A program made the position numbers and the translations under genes. Below, piece after piece: positions 35,342 to 42,819 of a stretch of 64,000 nt of DNA. The stretch lies in contig NZ_JAPQNS010000008.1 in assembly GCF_028867935.1 (NCBI RefSeq), positions 248,001-312,000 on the forward strand, in the 5' to 3' direction. Under the pieces are notes generated by a model. It was not told the DNA's origin, ran no database searches, and worked only from the letters and a program-made list of their open reading frames with translations. Numbering within the stretch: the first letter of the stretch is position 1; each line of letters begins with the position of its first letter. The stretch is from Flavobacterium sp. SUN052 (GTDB taxonomy: Bacteria; Bacteroidota; Bacteroidia; Flavobacteriales; Flavobacteriaceae).

Positions 35342-35589
35342 ACAGGTGCCGTAGTACAGCGTTATCGCTCCGGCGCCCCGGTTCGCTTCGGACGATGGGG
35401 TCGCGGGTTCGAGTCCCGCCACCGGAACTAAATCATAGCGTTAGTTTGCTTCGGACGATGGGGTCGTGCCGGGGGCGCGTCCGCCTTCGAGTCCCGCCAC
35501 TGGAACGAATTTGATAAATTCCAATATTCCGGTGTAGCTCAGTTGGTTAGAGCACATAATCACGCTGTCCGTTTGTTGCCCTGTTTTTT
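35342..35589 (+). ncRNA. Y RNA-like module A (permuted tRNA mimic, longest)
   Basis: Ends pair as ACAGG (35342-46) with CCTGT (35580-84), followed by a T run. Inside, AGCG-TTAT-CGCT forms a small hairpin. A T-arm follows (GCGGG, loop TTCGAGT, CCCGC at 35403-35419). The acceptor 3' strand CACCGGAA is at 35420-27 and the acceptor 5' strand TTCCGGTG at 35527-34. Then come TA and a D-arm GCTC/GAGC with loop AGTTGGTTA. Thus the tRNA 3' half precedes the 5' half. Between them lies a second, decayed copy of the 3' half (CACTGGAA at 35498-35505), so the module is about 110 bases longer than C or D. Conserved flanks are GGTGCCGTAGTA and CCGTTTGTTGCCCTG. Confidence 0.8.
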
Positions 35590-35599
35590 GTAATTGTTT

Positions 35600-35741
35600 C
35601 GGGATGCCGTAGGAAGGAGTTACTTCGTCGCCAATGAAGGGGGTGGACCAGCGTAGTTCACGAAAATTGAACAGGGCTGCGCCGTTCGAGTCGGCAAGAC
35701 TAAGCCCCCAACTCCAATCCGTTTGTTGCTCCCCAGTTTTT
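35600..35741 (+). ncRNA. Y RNA-like module B (divergent)
   Basis: It shares the flanks of the other modules: GATGCCGTAGGAAGG at the 5' side and TCCGTTTGTTGC at the 3' side, then a T run. The outer stem changes to GGGA/TCCC. A perfect T-loop hairpin GCCG-TTCGAGT-CGGC and a D-like arm GTTC/GAAC are present. Here the D-like arm comes first and GGGGG/CCCCC strands flank both, so the internal order differs from A, C and D. It may have been rearranged. Confidence 0.6.
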
Positions 35742-35877
35742 GCAGGTGCCGTAGGAAAGGGTTCCTTCGTCCTAATCCTGAGGTTGTGGGTATAGAGGCC
35801 CGCCGTTGGGGTAACCCAGCGTAGCTCAATACAGAGCACAGGAAAAAAGTCCCTTTTCGTTTGTTGCCCTGCTTTTT
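35742..35877 (+). ncRNA. Y RNA-like module C (acceptor stem capped by GUAA)
   Basis: Ends pair as GCAGG (35742-46) with CCTGC (35868-72), a covarying version of the outer stem of A and D. A local AAGG/CCTT hairpin follows GCCGTAGG. The tRNA mimic is T-arm GTGGG/CCCGC (35786-35803), acceptor strands CGTTGGG and CCCAGCG closed by the GNRA tetraloop GTAA (35811-14), then TA and D-arm GCTC/GAGC (35824-35837). The closed acceptor end means it cannot be an amino-acid-accepting tRNA. TTTTT follows the 3' end. Confidence 0.8.
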
Positions 35878-35894
35878 AGTTTATATTTCATTAT

Positions 35895-36030
35895 ACAGGT
35901 GCCGTAGTAAAGCGATACTTCGATGCAGTCGCGGGTTCGACTCCCGCCATCAGAATAGGTTTTTATGATTCTGGTGTAGCTCAGTTGGTAGAGCACAAAA
36001 CACGCTGTCCGTTTGTTGCCCTGTTTTTTT
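35895..36030 (+). ncRNA. Y RNA-like module D
   Basis: Ends pair as ACAGG (35895-99) with CCTGT (36020-24), followed by seven T residues. T-arm GCGGG, loop TTCGACT, CCCGC lies at 35931-47. Acceptor strands CATCAGAAT (35948-56) and ATTCTGGTG (35968-76) are joined by an 11-base loop. Then come TA and a D-arm GCTC/GAGC with loop AGTTGGTA (35979-94). The 5' and 3' flanks match module A closely. It ends three bases before the RNA ligase ATG, so RNA processing and ligase expression may be linked. Confidence 0.82.
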
Positions 36031-36033
36031 ACC

Positions 36034-37083
36034 ATGACTACCTTCATTAACACCCTCGCTCCTGCCCTTCGTCAGCATATTGCCGACGGATTTGTGATCG
36101 TTCGGCAGCATCCCACGGCCGAGTTGTATATTCTGAACTACGCGGCCAAAACCCAATACGAACGGGTTTGGGATGAGTACACCCTAGCTTGCCGGGGCCT
36201 GATTCTGAACGGGCAGGGACAGGTGGTAGCTCGCCCGTTTCCAAAGTTCTTCAATCTCGACGAGGTGGTGGTAACAGGCGAAATCCCGGCGCTACCCGAC
36301 GAGCCGTTTGTGGCTTACGAAAAACTCGACGGATCGCTGGGAATTTTGTACTGGATCGACGATACCCCGTTTATTGCAACTCGCGGTTCGTTTATGAGCG
36401 ATCAGGCGCAGTGGGCTACCAACCTGCTCCACACGCGCTATGCCCACGTACTACCCCTACTCGATCGCTCAAAAACGTACTTGTTCGAGATTATTTACCC
36501 CGAAAACCGGATCGTTGTCCATTATGGCGACCGTCAGGATTTGGTGCTTCTGGCTGTAATCGACACCGAGACCGGCGCCGAGTCCATTGACCTTCCCGAT
36601 CTGGGTTTTACCTTGGTGCGCCGGTTCGATGGGTATACCGACATGGATGCCATTCGGGCAGTGCAAATTGATAATGAGGAAGGGTTTGTAATTCGGTTTG
36701 CGTCGGGATTGCGGGTAAAGGTTAAGTTTGCCGAATATGTGCGGCTTCACCGGATTCTAACGCAGGTTTCGACGCGCAACATCTGGGAATATTTAGCGAC
36801 TAACCAGCCGTTCGACCTGATTTTGGACCGAGTTCCCGATGAGTTTTACGACTGGGTGAAGCAGACGTCTAGCGAGTTGATAAGCCGGTATCAGGCCATC
36901 GAATCGGAATGTCGTGAGGTGTTTCGGGTGCATGAATCGCGCAAGGAAACGGCGCTGTATTTTCAAACCCAACGGTATCCAGCCGTGCTGTTTCTGATGC
37001 TCGACAAGCGTGACTATTCGCCAGCCATCTGGAAACTGCTCCGCCCTGCCTATGAGCGGCCCTTTAAAACGGGTCAAGAATAG
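36034..37083 (+). CDS. T4 Rnl1-like RNA ligase
   Basis: ATG 36034 gives 349 residues. Nucleotidyltransferase motifs are in order: motif I KLDGS with the AMP-accepting Lys97, FEIIYPENRIV (motif IIIa), EEGFVIRF (motif IV) and KVKFAEYVRLHR (motif V). This is the T4 RnlA (Rnl1) pattern, whose Lys is residue 99. T4 Rnl1 seals tRNA broken in the anticodon loop after Pnkp has healed the ends, and a Pnkp homologue follows here. ATP-dependent joining of 3'-OH and 5'-phosphate RNA ends is expected. Confidence 0.92.
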   Translation: MTTFINTLAPALRQHIADGFVIVRQHPTAELYILNYAAKTQYERVWDEYTLACRGLILNGQGQVVARPFPKFFNLDEVVVTGEIPALPDEPFVAYEKLDGSLGILYWIDDTPFIATRGSFMSDQAQWATNLLHTRYAHVLPLLDRSKTYLFEIIYPENRIVVHYGDRQDLVLLAVIDTETGAESIDLPDLGFTLVRRFDGYTDMDAIRAVQIDNEEGFVIRFASGLRVKVKFAEYVRLHRILTQVSTRNIWEYLATNQPFDLILDRVPDEFYDWVKQTSSELISRYQAIESECREVFRVHESRKETALYFQTQRYPAVLFLMLDKRDYSPAIWKLLRPAYERPFKTGQE

Positions 37084-37166
37084 TCATTTACTGCGCGGTC
37101 ATTTCTGGTCATTAAGGAAAACAATAATGACTATAAATGACTGCGTAGCGAATGACAACAAATGAC
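37083..37166. repeat. GTCATT/AATGAC mirror element, copy 1
   Basis: Three GTCATT words spaced by 9 and 4 bases are mirrored by AATGAC words spaced by 4, 9 and 4. It fills the ligase-kinase gap, and its last words contain the annotated kinase ATG. A related element lies at 48836-48920. Confidence 0.75.
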
Positions 37167-38132
37167 ATTCCTATGCAACATCTCCTCATTCTCATTGGCA
37201 TCAGCGGTAGTGGCAAATCGACATTCGCCAAACAGTTTGTGCAGGATAATCCAACTTACCTGCGCCTAAACCGCGACGATTTGCGTCGAAGTTTGGTGCC
37301 AGTACCACTGGGTGAATACTGGAAATGGGACGAAAAACGAAAGAACCGCATTGAGCGTCTGGTGTCGGAGTTAGAGAAATCGGCTCTGCTATCGGCTTTA
37401 GAAAGTGGCTGGAATGTGGTCATGGACAACACGCATCTCCGGCAGCGATACATTAATGATCTCCTGAAACTGATTGACAAACAGGCTTCGACCAAACGAC
37501 CGATTGACGTTACGTTTCGAGTTTTTGATGTACCACTCGAAACGGCAATTTCGCGCGATCTACTACGTACCGATGTTGTCAGCGAACCCGTCATTCGCCA
37601 CCAGCACAGCCGGTTGATGATGCTAAAAAAACAATTCGATACAACGCAGCGGCTGGCTTTCCCAACTGTCCACGCTAGCGCTGACCCGATGACACAGGAT
37701 ACTACTTTACCCAAATGTATCCTGGTCGACATTGACGGAACAGCGGCCAAAATCCATGACCGCTCCCCTTTCGATTGGTCAAACGTGGGGCGCGACAAAC
37801 CCAACACGCCGGTTCTAAACTTGGTGCGGGCCATGCGGGATGCGGGTTATGCCGTGGTTTTTTTGTCGGGTCGCGACAGTGCCGCCCGCACCGAAACGGT
37901 GAGTTGGCTACACCGTCACCTCGGCTGGACAGAAGGTCCCGACTATGTTTTGTTCATGCGGGCGCGCAACGACATGCGTAAGGATTCGATTATTAAACGC
38001 GAATTGTTCGATGCCCACATCCGGGGCCGTTACTTTGTCGAACTTGTTCTGGACGACCGCGATCAGGTAGTATCGCTTTGGCGACGCGACCTCGGCCTTA
38101 CGTGTTTGCAGGTAGATTATGGCGATTTTTAA
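37152..38132 (+). CDS. T4 Pnkp-like polynucleotide 5'-kinase/3'-phosphatase
   Basis: The N-terminal kinase has P-loop GISGSGKST (16-24). The C-terminal half is a HAD phosphatase with DIDGTAA (nucleophile Asp193), FLSGRDS and the final DDRDQVVSLWRR, an arrangement nearly the same as phage T4 Pnkp. The enzyme removes 2',3'-cyclic phosphate or 3'-phosphate and phosphorylates 5'-OH ends, making substrates for the ligase upstream. ATG 37152 lies in a repeat element; ATG 37173 (MQHLLILIG) is an equally good start. No methyltransferase domain is present, unlike bacterial Pnkp-Hen1. Confidence 0.93.
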   Translation: MTTNDIPMQHLLILIGISGSGKSTFAKQFVQDNPTYLRLNRDDLRRSLVPVPLGEYWKWDEKRKNRIERLVSELEKSALLSALESGWNVVMDNTHLRQRYINDLLKLIDKQASTKRPIDVTFRVFDVPLETAISRDLLRTDVVSEPVIRHQHSRLMMLKKQFDTTQRLAFPTVHASADPMTQDTTLPKCILVDIDGTAAKIHDRSPFDWSNVGRDKPNTPVLNLVRAMRDAGYAVVFLSGRDSAARTETVSWLHRHLGWTEGPDYVLFMRARNDMRKDSIIKRELFDAHIRGRYFVELVLDDRDQVVSLWRRDLGLTCLQVDYGDF

Positions 38133-38149
38133 CAGACAAGCTAACGCCT

Positions 38150-38917
38150 GTGTTTCAATTCAAACAGTTTACCGTTCATCAAGACCAGACCGCTATGAAG
38201 GTCTGCACCGACGCTTGTACGTTCGGTGCTTATACAACACCTGAGCGGCTTTCGCTGCCAACGGCTTCGCCCGCCATTCTTGACATTGGTACGGGGACGG
38301 GTTTGCTGGCTCTGATGGCCGCTCAAAATTACCCCACTGCTCAGATTGATGCGGTCGAGATCGACAATGATGCTTACGTTCAATCTGTCGAAAACGTAAA
38401 AAATAGCCCCTTTGTCTCTCGGGTTCAGGTCCACAAGGCAGCTATTCAGGATTACCGTCCCGCCCACTGCTACGATCTGATTCTGACAAATCCTCCCTTT
38501 TTTACCAATCATCTCCGCTCACCCAATGCGGCCACCAACCGGGCGCTTCATACGGACTCGCTGTCTTTTCCCGACTTGGTTACGGCTGTCAACAGGCTTC
38601 TGGAACCTAGTGGGCAATGGTGGGTCCTGCTACCTCCTTACCAAGCTGAACAGTTAACTGAATTAGCCGCAACAGCCGGCTTGTTTCCGTTTGAGCAGTT
38701 GCAGCTTCGGCACAATGCCCGCAAAGCCCCATTTCGGTACATTACGGGCTATTGGCGAGATGACATCTCTCAAAACGAAATCGGGGCCGCCCGGCGGTCA
38801 TCTCTTACCGCCCAAGTCCTGACTATTTACGAACCCGACGGCAGTGGCCAATCCTCACGCGAACGCTACACCGATGCCTTCCGCCAACTTCTCCGGCCTT
38901 TTTACCTGATTTTTTAG
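38150..38917 (+). CDS. tRNA1(Val) adenine-37 N6-methyltransferase-like (TrmN6/YfiC)
   Basis: GTG 38150 gives FQFKQFTVHQDQTAMKVCTD at the N-terminus, the conserved start of YfiC/TrmN6. An SAM motif DIGTGTGLLALM and the catalytic NPPF (in LTNPPFFTNH) follow. E. coli TrmN6 methylates A37 of tRNA-Val. It begins 17 bases after the kinase stop, so it may belong to the same transcript, which would fit a tRNA-related operon. Confidence 0.88.
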   Translation: MFQFKQFTVHQDQTAMKVCTDACTFGAYTTPERLSLPTASPAILDIGTGTGLLALMAAQNYPTAQIDAVEIDNDAYVQSVENVKNSPFVSRVQVHKAAIQDYRPAHCYDLILTNPPFFTNHLRSPNAATNRALHTDSLSFPDLVTAVNRLLEPSGQWWVLLPPYQAEQLTELAATAGLFPFEQLQLRHNARKAPFRYITGYWRDDISQNEIGAARRSSLTAQVLTIYEPDGSGQSSRERYTDAFRQLLRPFYLIF

Positions 38918-38939
38918 ACCTTTGCGGACAAAATGCTCA

Positions 38940-39040
38940 ATAATGGAAATTGTATAATGACTAGTGCCCCAAACGACGCCAATTACCGAGTCATGGCTGG
39001 GCACAGAATGGCATTATAAATTGTTCATTATCCATTACAC
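38940..39040. repeat. Intergenic palindrome with AATGGATAATG words
   Basis: AATAATGGAAATTGTATAATG is mirrored by CATTATAAATTG and CATTATCCATT. An inner TAGTGCCC/GGGCACA pair closes the loop. It fills the gap before the glycosyltransferase gene. Confidence 0.6.
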
Positions 39041-39049
39041 ATTCGCTAA

Positions 39050-40018
39050 ATGGCTGATTTGCAACTTACCATTCTGATACCGCTTTACAACGAAGACGAG
39101 TCGCTGCCCGAACTGCACGACTGGATCGTTCGGGTGGTTACAGAACACAACTATACTTACGAAATACTATTTGTTGACGATGGCTCTACCGACCGCTCCT
39201 GGTCGGTAATCGAAGGGTTGTCCACCCGGAATCCCGACCATGTTCGGGGCATTCGGTTTGGGCGTAATTATGGAAAAACAGCCGCTTTACAGGTGGGTTT
39301 CAAAGCCAGCCAGGGTAAGGTGGTCATTACAATGGACGCCGACCTGCAAGACAGTCCCGACGAGATTCCTGAACTGTACCGGATGATTACCCAGGACGGC
39401 TACGATCTGGTATCGGGCTGGAAAAAGAAGCGTTATGATCCCCTGACAAAAACCATTCCTACCAAACTCTTCAATGGGGTGTCACGCTGGGTGTCAGGCG
39501 TGAATCTGCACGACTTCAACTGTGGCCTGAAAGCCTACAGGCAACCCGTTGTGAAGTCGTTTGATTTGTACGGCGAAATGCACCGTAATCTGCCTATTGT
39601 GGCCAAATGGAACGGTTTCGGGCGAATTGGCGAGAAAGTAGTGCAACACCGCGCCCGTCAATATGGCGTCACAAAATTCGGCTTAAGTCGGTTTATCAAC
39701 GGATTTCTCGATCTGCTGGTAATCGCTTTTATGCACCGATTCAGCAAGCGCCCCATGCACTTTTTCGGAGGATTTGGTACGCTCTCGTTCTTTGTCGGAA
39801 CGATCATGTCCATCTACCTGATTGGCCTGAAACTGTACAATATTTCGCAAGGCTTACGCTTTCGCAACGTCACCGATAATCCGTGGTTTTTCTTTGCGCT
39901 GGTCGCCATAATCCTGGGCGTCCAGCTATTTTTGGCGGGCTTTCTGGGCGAGCTGCTCATCCGGCAAAACCACTCCAGAAGTGAAGATTATTTGATTGCT
40001 GAACAGATTGGATGCTAG
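39050..40018 (+). CDS. Family 2 glycosyltransferase, DPM1/GtrB-like
   Basis: The GT-A domain starts LTILIPLYNEDESLPEL, with VDDGSTDRS and the metal-binding MDADLQDSPDE. Two C-terminal membrane segments (about 235-255 and 270-300) follow. This is the plan of polyprenyl-phosphate sugar transferases such as GtrB. It probably charges undecaprenyl phosphate with a hexose for envelope glycans. It stands alone between two palindromes. Confidence 0.9.
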   Translation: MADLQLTILIPLYNEDESLPELHDWIVRVVTEHNYTYEILFVDDGSTDRSWSVIEGLSTRNPDHVRGIRFGRNYGKTAALQVGFKASQGKVVITMDADLQDSPDEIPELYRMITQDGYDLVSGWKKKRYDPLTKTIPTKLFNGVSRWVSGVNLHDFNCGLKAYRQPVVKSFDLYGEMHRNLPIVAKWNGFGRIGEKVVQHRARQYGVTKFGLSRFINGFLDLLVIAFMHRFSKRPMHFFGGFGTLSFFVGTIMSIYLIGLKLYNISQGLRFRNVTDNPWFFFALVAIILGVQLFLAGFLGELLIRQNHSRSEDYLIAEQIGC

Positions 40019-40029
40019 GGTAAGCAAGT

Positions 40030-40112
40030 ATTTAGTGATTGGGTAATTAGATATTGGCCTGCACCTCATTTACCTGATTACCCGAATTACCATTTTCCCC
40101 TACTCTACTACC
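40030..40112. repeat. Intergenic partial palindrome with GGTAATT words
   Basis: TTGGGTAATTAG on the left is mirrored by CTGATTACCCGAATTACC on the right. It occupies the gap before the GNAT gene and belongs to the same class as the other word-repeat elements. Confidence 0.5.
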
Positions 40113-40114
40113 TA

Positions 40115-40567
40115 ATGATCCAAATCCGCCCGGCTACAGAAGCCGATATTCCCCAGGCGTTCGGTTTAGTGACCGAACTTGCCGTTTACGAACTAGCCGC
40201 CGACCAGGTGACCAACTCCGCCGAGCAAATGCTCGAAGATGGTTTTGGGCCTAATCCACTTTTCGGTCTCATTGTAGCCGAAGACGATGAAACAGGACGG
40301 CTGATTGGAATTGCCTTGTATTATTTCCGGTACTCAACCTGGAAAGGTAAACGGCTCTATCTGGAGGACATTATTGTAACGGAAAGTTACCGGGGCATGG
40401 GCATCGGGAAACTGCTGCTCGACGACACTATTGAAACGGCTCGTCAGAAAGGCTGTACCGGTATGATGTGGCAGGTGTTAGACTGGAACAAACCCGCCAT
40501 TGGGTTCTACCAGCAGTTCGGCACCCGTTTCGACGACGGCTGGACCAACTGCCATCTGGATTTTTAG
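40115..40567 (+). CDS. GNAT family N-acetyltransferase, diamine-acetyltransferase-like
   Basis: 150 residues, with the LYLEDIIVTESYRGMGIGK acetyl-CoA loop and a MWQVLDWNKPAIGFYQQFG motif close to spermidine/diamine acetyltransferases. The substrate is likely an amine but is not proven. Convergent with the zinc peptidase across a GC-rich palindrome. Confidence 0.85.
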   Translation: MIQIRPATEADIPQAFGLVTELAVYELAADQVTNSAEQMLEDGFGPNPLFGLIVAEDDETGRLIGIALYYFRYSTWKGKRLYLEDIIVTESYRGMGIGKLLLDDTIETARQKGCTGMMWQVLDWNKPAIGFYQQFGTRFDDGWTNCHLDF

Positions 40568-40578
40568 GAAACTCAACT

Positions 40579-40667
40579 GACCCCACCCCAACCCCTCCCC
40601 GTTAGGGCGGGGCTAAAAATGCTCAAACTTAAGTCCCTCCCTAACCGGGAGGGGTTGGGGTGGGGTC
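40579..40667. repeat. GC-rich REP-like palindrome with CCCCAACCCCTCCC core
   Basis: GACCCCACCCCAACCCCTCC is mirrored by GGAGGGGTTGGGGTGGGGTC, with CCCGTTAGGGCGGGG-type small stems inside. It sits between convergent genes and may end both transcripts. Confidence 0.8.
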
Positions 40668-40670
40668 TCT

Positions 40671-41534
40671 TTACTGCAAATTGGCGTCTTCGTTGCTGTT
40701 GAACGTGTCGCCTTGGTTGATGTCGCCGGTTTTATAGCCTTTTTTGAACCAGTATACCCGTTGAGCTGAGGTGCCGTGCGTGAAACCGTCGGGCACGACG
40801 TAGCCCTGCGTTTCTTTCTGGATTCGGTCGTCTCCGATGGAATTGGCGGCATTGAGCGCTTCCTCAATGTCACCCGCTTCAATCATACCGTTGTTACGCG
40901 CCCATACGCCCGCCAGAAAATCGGCCTGCAACTCCAGACGAACCGACAACTGATTTGCTTCGCGTTTGCCCGCCTGCTGCTGGGCATTATGTACCTTGTC
41001 CATAATACCCAGTTGATCCTGCAAATAGTGGCCTACCTCGTGCGCCACTACGTAGGCCATGGCAAAGTCGCCGGGAGCCTTAAACCGTTCTCGAAGTTCG
41101 TCATAAAACGAGAGATCAATGTATAGTTTTTTGTCACCGGGGCAGTAGAACGGGCCCGAGGCCGCCGAGGCAGTGCCGCATCCCGACTGTGTCCGATCCC
41201 GAAACAGAACCAGGGTTGGTGGACGATATTGCTGCCCCTTTTCAGCCAGAATCTTTGTCCAGACGTCTTCTGTTGATCCTAAAACTACGCGGGTAAACTT
41301 GGCGGCTTCGTCATCGGGCTGTGGCCCATCGGGTGCCTGTGCGCCAGGCATTGTTTGACTTTGATCGGCATCACCGCCCTGATTCATCACCTGCGAGGGG
41401 TCTCCTCCCAACAGAAACACAATTACGGCAATAACAATAGTGCCGATGCCTCCACCGATAGCCAAACCTCCTCCACCGCTGCTTCCCCGGCGATCTTCTA
41501 CATTCTCGCTTTCGCGACCTCCCAGCCAACGCAT
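40671..41534 (-). CDS. YpfJ-like neutral zinc metallopeptidase
   Basis: A short cytoplasmic N-terminus, a membrane segment (about 25-45), a Gln/Asp-rich linker, then a peptidase domain with HEVGH (in VVAHEVGHYLQDQLG). The downstream RLELQADFLAGVWA holds the third ligand, and SAQRVYWFKKGY stands near the end. This fits the YpfJ/KPN_02809 family. The substrate is unknown. 287 residues is normal. Confidence 0.9.
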   Translation of the reverse strand: MRWLGGRESENVEDRRGSSGGGGLAIGGGIGTIVIAVIVFLLGGDPSQVMNQGGDADQSQTMPGAQAPDGPQPDDEAAKFTRVVLGSTEDVWTKILAEKGQQYRPPTLVLFRDRTQSGCGTASAASGPFYCPGDKKLYIDLSFYDELRERFKAPGDFAMAYVVAHEVGHYLQDQLGIMDKVHNAQQQAGKREANQLSVRLELQADFLAGVWARNNGMIEAGDIEEALNAANSIGDDRIQKETQGYVVPDGFTHGTSAQRVYWFKKGYKTGDINQGDTFNSNEDANLQ

Positions 41535-41613
41535 ATTTTCTTGTTCGGTTAAGTGTATGTTCTAGTTTCAACAGCAATACTACCCAGAATCACATAACTA
41601 CAAAAATGGCACA

Positions 41614-41722
41614 TTGGATTTCGGATTTTAGATTGGGGATTTCGGACTTCCCTCAGTCAGACTTATTTTCCCTAACCTCACTACCCCGCGGTCATAAATC
41701 CGAAATCCCCAATCCGAAATTC
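41614..41722. repeat. Intergenic palindrome with GGATTTCGGA words
   Basis: GATTTCGGATTTTAGATTGG with GGATTTCGGA on the left is mirrored by AAATCCGAAATCCCCAATCC plus GAAAT on the right, across about 47 bases. Similar AATCCG words lie at 2672-2702. It separates the zinc peptidase start from the end of the propeller gene. Confidence 0.7.
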
Positions 41723-41725
41723 CTT

Positions 41726-42508
41726 TTATCCTTTTGTGCGGTAAAGTGTACCGTCTTCAACCACATACAGCATACCATCCATAGCCACAATCATGGTGAC
41801 ATCTTTAAGCAAGCCACGCTCTCCTACCTGTTCGTAGTTGCCATTCATATCGGTTTTATACAGGGTTCCGTCTTTTTCCACACTCCACAAAAATCCCTGA
41901 TCGCCTACCATCGCTACAGTATTTTCCCAATCGCCTTTTTTACCTACCTGCTCCCAGCGCATGGCCCGAATGTTGGTCCGATACAGTGTGCCATTTTCAA
42001 CTGTCCAGAGATAGCCGCCCATTGACTCAAGCATATCAGCATCGCCAAATTCGCCATTACCACCAACTTGCTCCCAGGTACCGTTTTTGGCTGTTTGATA
42101 CAGCGTTCCGTTGGTTTCGATACTGTAGAGTTTACTGTTCATGGATACCATCGCGACCGTCTCTTTCCAGTCTCCGGTTTTACCAACCTGTTTCCACGAA
42201 ACCGTTTCGGGGTTAGTGCGATAAAGAGATCCATCCTCAACCGTCCAGATTTCTCCATCCATCGCAATCAGCACATCGACATTATCGAATTCCCCTTTTT
42301 TACCTATTTGCTCGTAATTCCCCTGTTTATCCGTTTTGAATAGCGTTCCATTTGCTTCGATGCTGTAGAGATGGCCGTTCAGCGCCACTACATCAATGGT
42401 ATTTTCCCAATCGCCTTTCTTACCAACTTGTACCCATCGCTGGGCAGTAACAACTTGAAAAGCAGAGCTAAGCAGGCAAATCAAAACACTAATAACAATA
42501 GTTTTCAT
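41726..42508 (-). CDS. Exported six-repeat protein, tectonin-like beta-propeller
   Basis: After a signal peptide (MKTIVISVLICLLSSAFQVV, then TAQ) the protein consists of six units of about 40 residues. Each has the pattern W-x-QVGKKGDWENT...L-[YW]-[ST]-[IV]-E-x-[ND]-G-[TS]-L-[YF]-[KR]-T. This closely resembles tectonin/TECPR propeller repeats, which bind sugars or LPS. Six units would close one propeller. The repeats are very similar to one another, so expansion is recent or strongly conserved. Ligand unknown. Confidence 0.75.
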   Translation of the reverse strand: MKTIVISVLICLLSSAFQVVTAQRWVQVGKKGDWENTIDVVALNGHLYSIEANGTLFKTDKQGNYEQIGKKGEFDNVDVLIAMDGEIWTVEDGSLYRTNPETVSWKQVGKTGDWKETVAMVSMNSKLYSIETNGTLYQTAKNGTWEQVGGNGEFGDADMLESMGGYLWTVENGTLYRTNIRAMRWEQVGKKGDWENTVAMVGDQGFLWSVEKDGTLYKTDMNGNYEQVGERGLLKDVTMIVAMDGMLYVVEDGTLYRTKG

Positions 42509-42819
42509 TTAGAACAGTACGTAGAACACAATTAACAGGTCAGCTCCTCCATGAAGCATACTGGTGTTTTTCGGGGCTAAATGTAAGACTACTAATATCG
42601 TTCATCAACCTACAATCAGATAGAGTTGTACACAGACGAAGACAACAAGATTACGCTCAACAGGCTGTAACCAGAGGGAAGACAGAGAAAGCAAGGCGAC
42701 ACTTGGTATTGTTAAGAGAAAGCTGCCCATAAAACAGATTTCATACTACTAATGCAGCACTCCTCGACTTGGACCTCTCAAGACAGTAATTTTGGACTTT
42801 TCACGAAAGTTGGCTGGCC
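42509..42819. other. Intergenic region without visible gene
   Basis: Divergent spacer of about 310 bases between the propeller gene and the AT-rich dehydrogenase. I see no frame, tRNA or hairpin in it apart from the palindrome that follows. It must contain both promoters. Confidence 0.5.

Noticed and set aside
35441..35839. Reverse-strand frame of 132 residues across the RNA array
   Set aside because: It exists because the array has few stop codons on that strand. It reads through the conserved RNA stems and shows no protein family features.
35342..36030. True split or permuted tRNA genes
   Set aside because: T-arm, acceptor and D-arm are present in permuted order, but the flanking strands do not form an anticodon stem-loop. 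Module C caps the acceptor end with a tetraloop. A Y RNA mimic next to a TROVE gene explains all parts better.
41614..41722. CRISPR-like repeats
   Set aside because: The words are mirrored, not direct, and there are no regular spacers or cas genes in the window.
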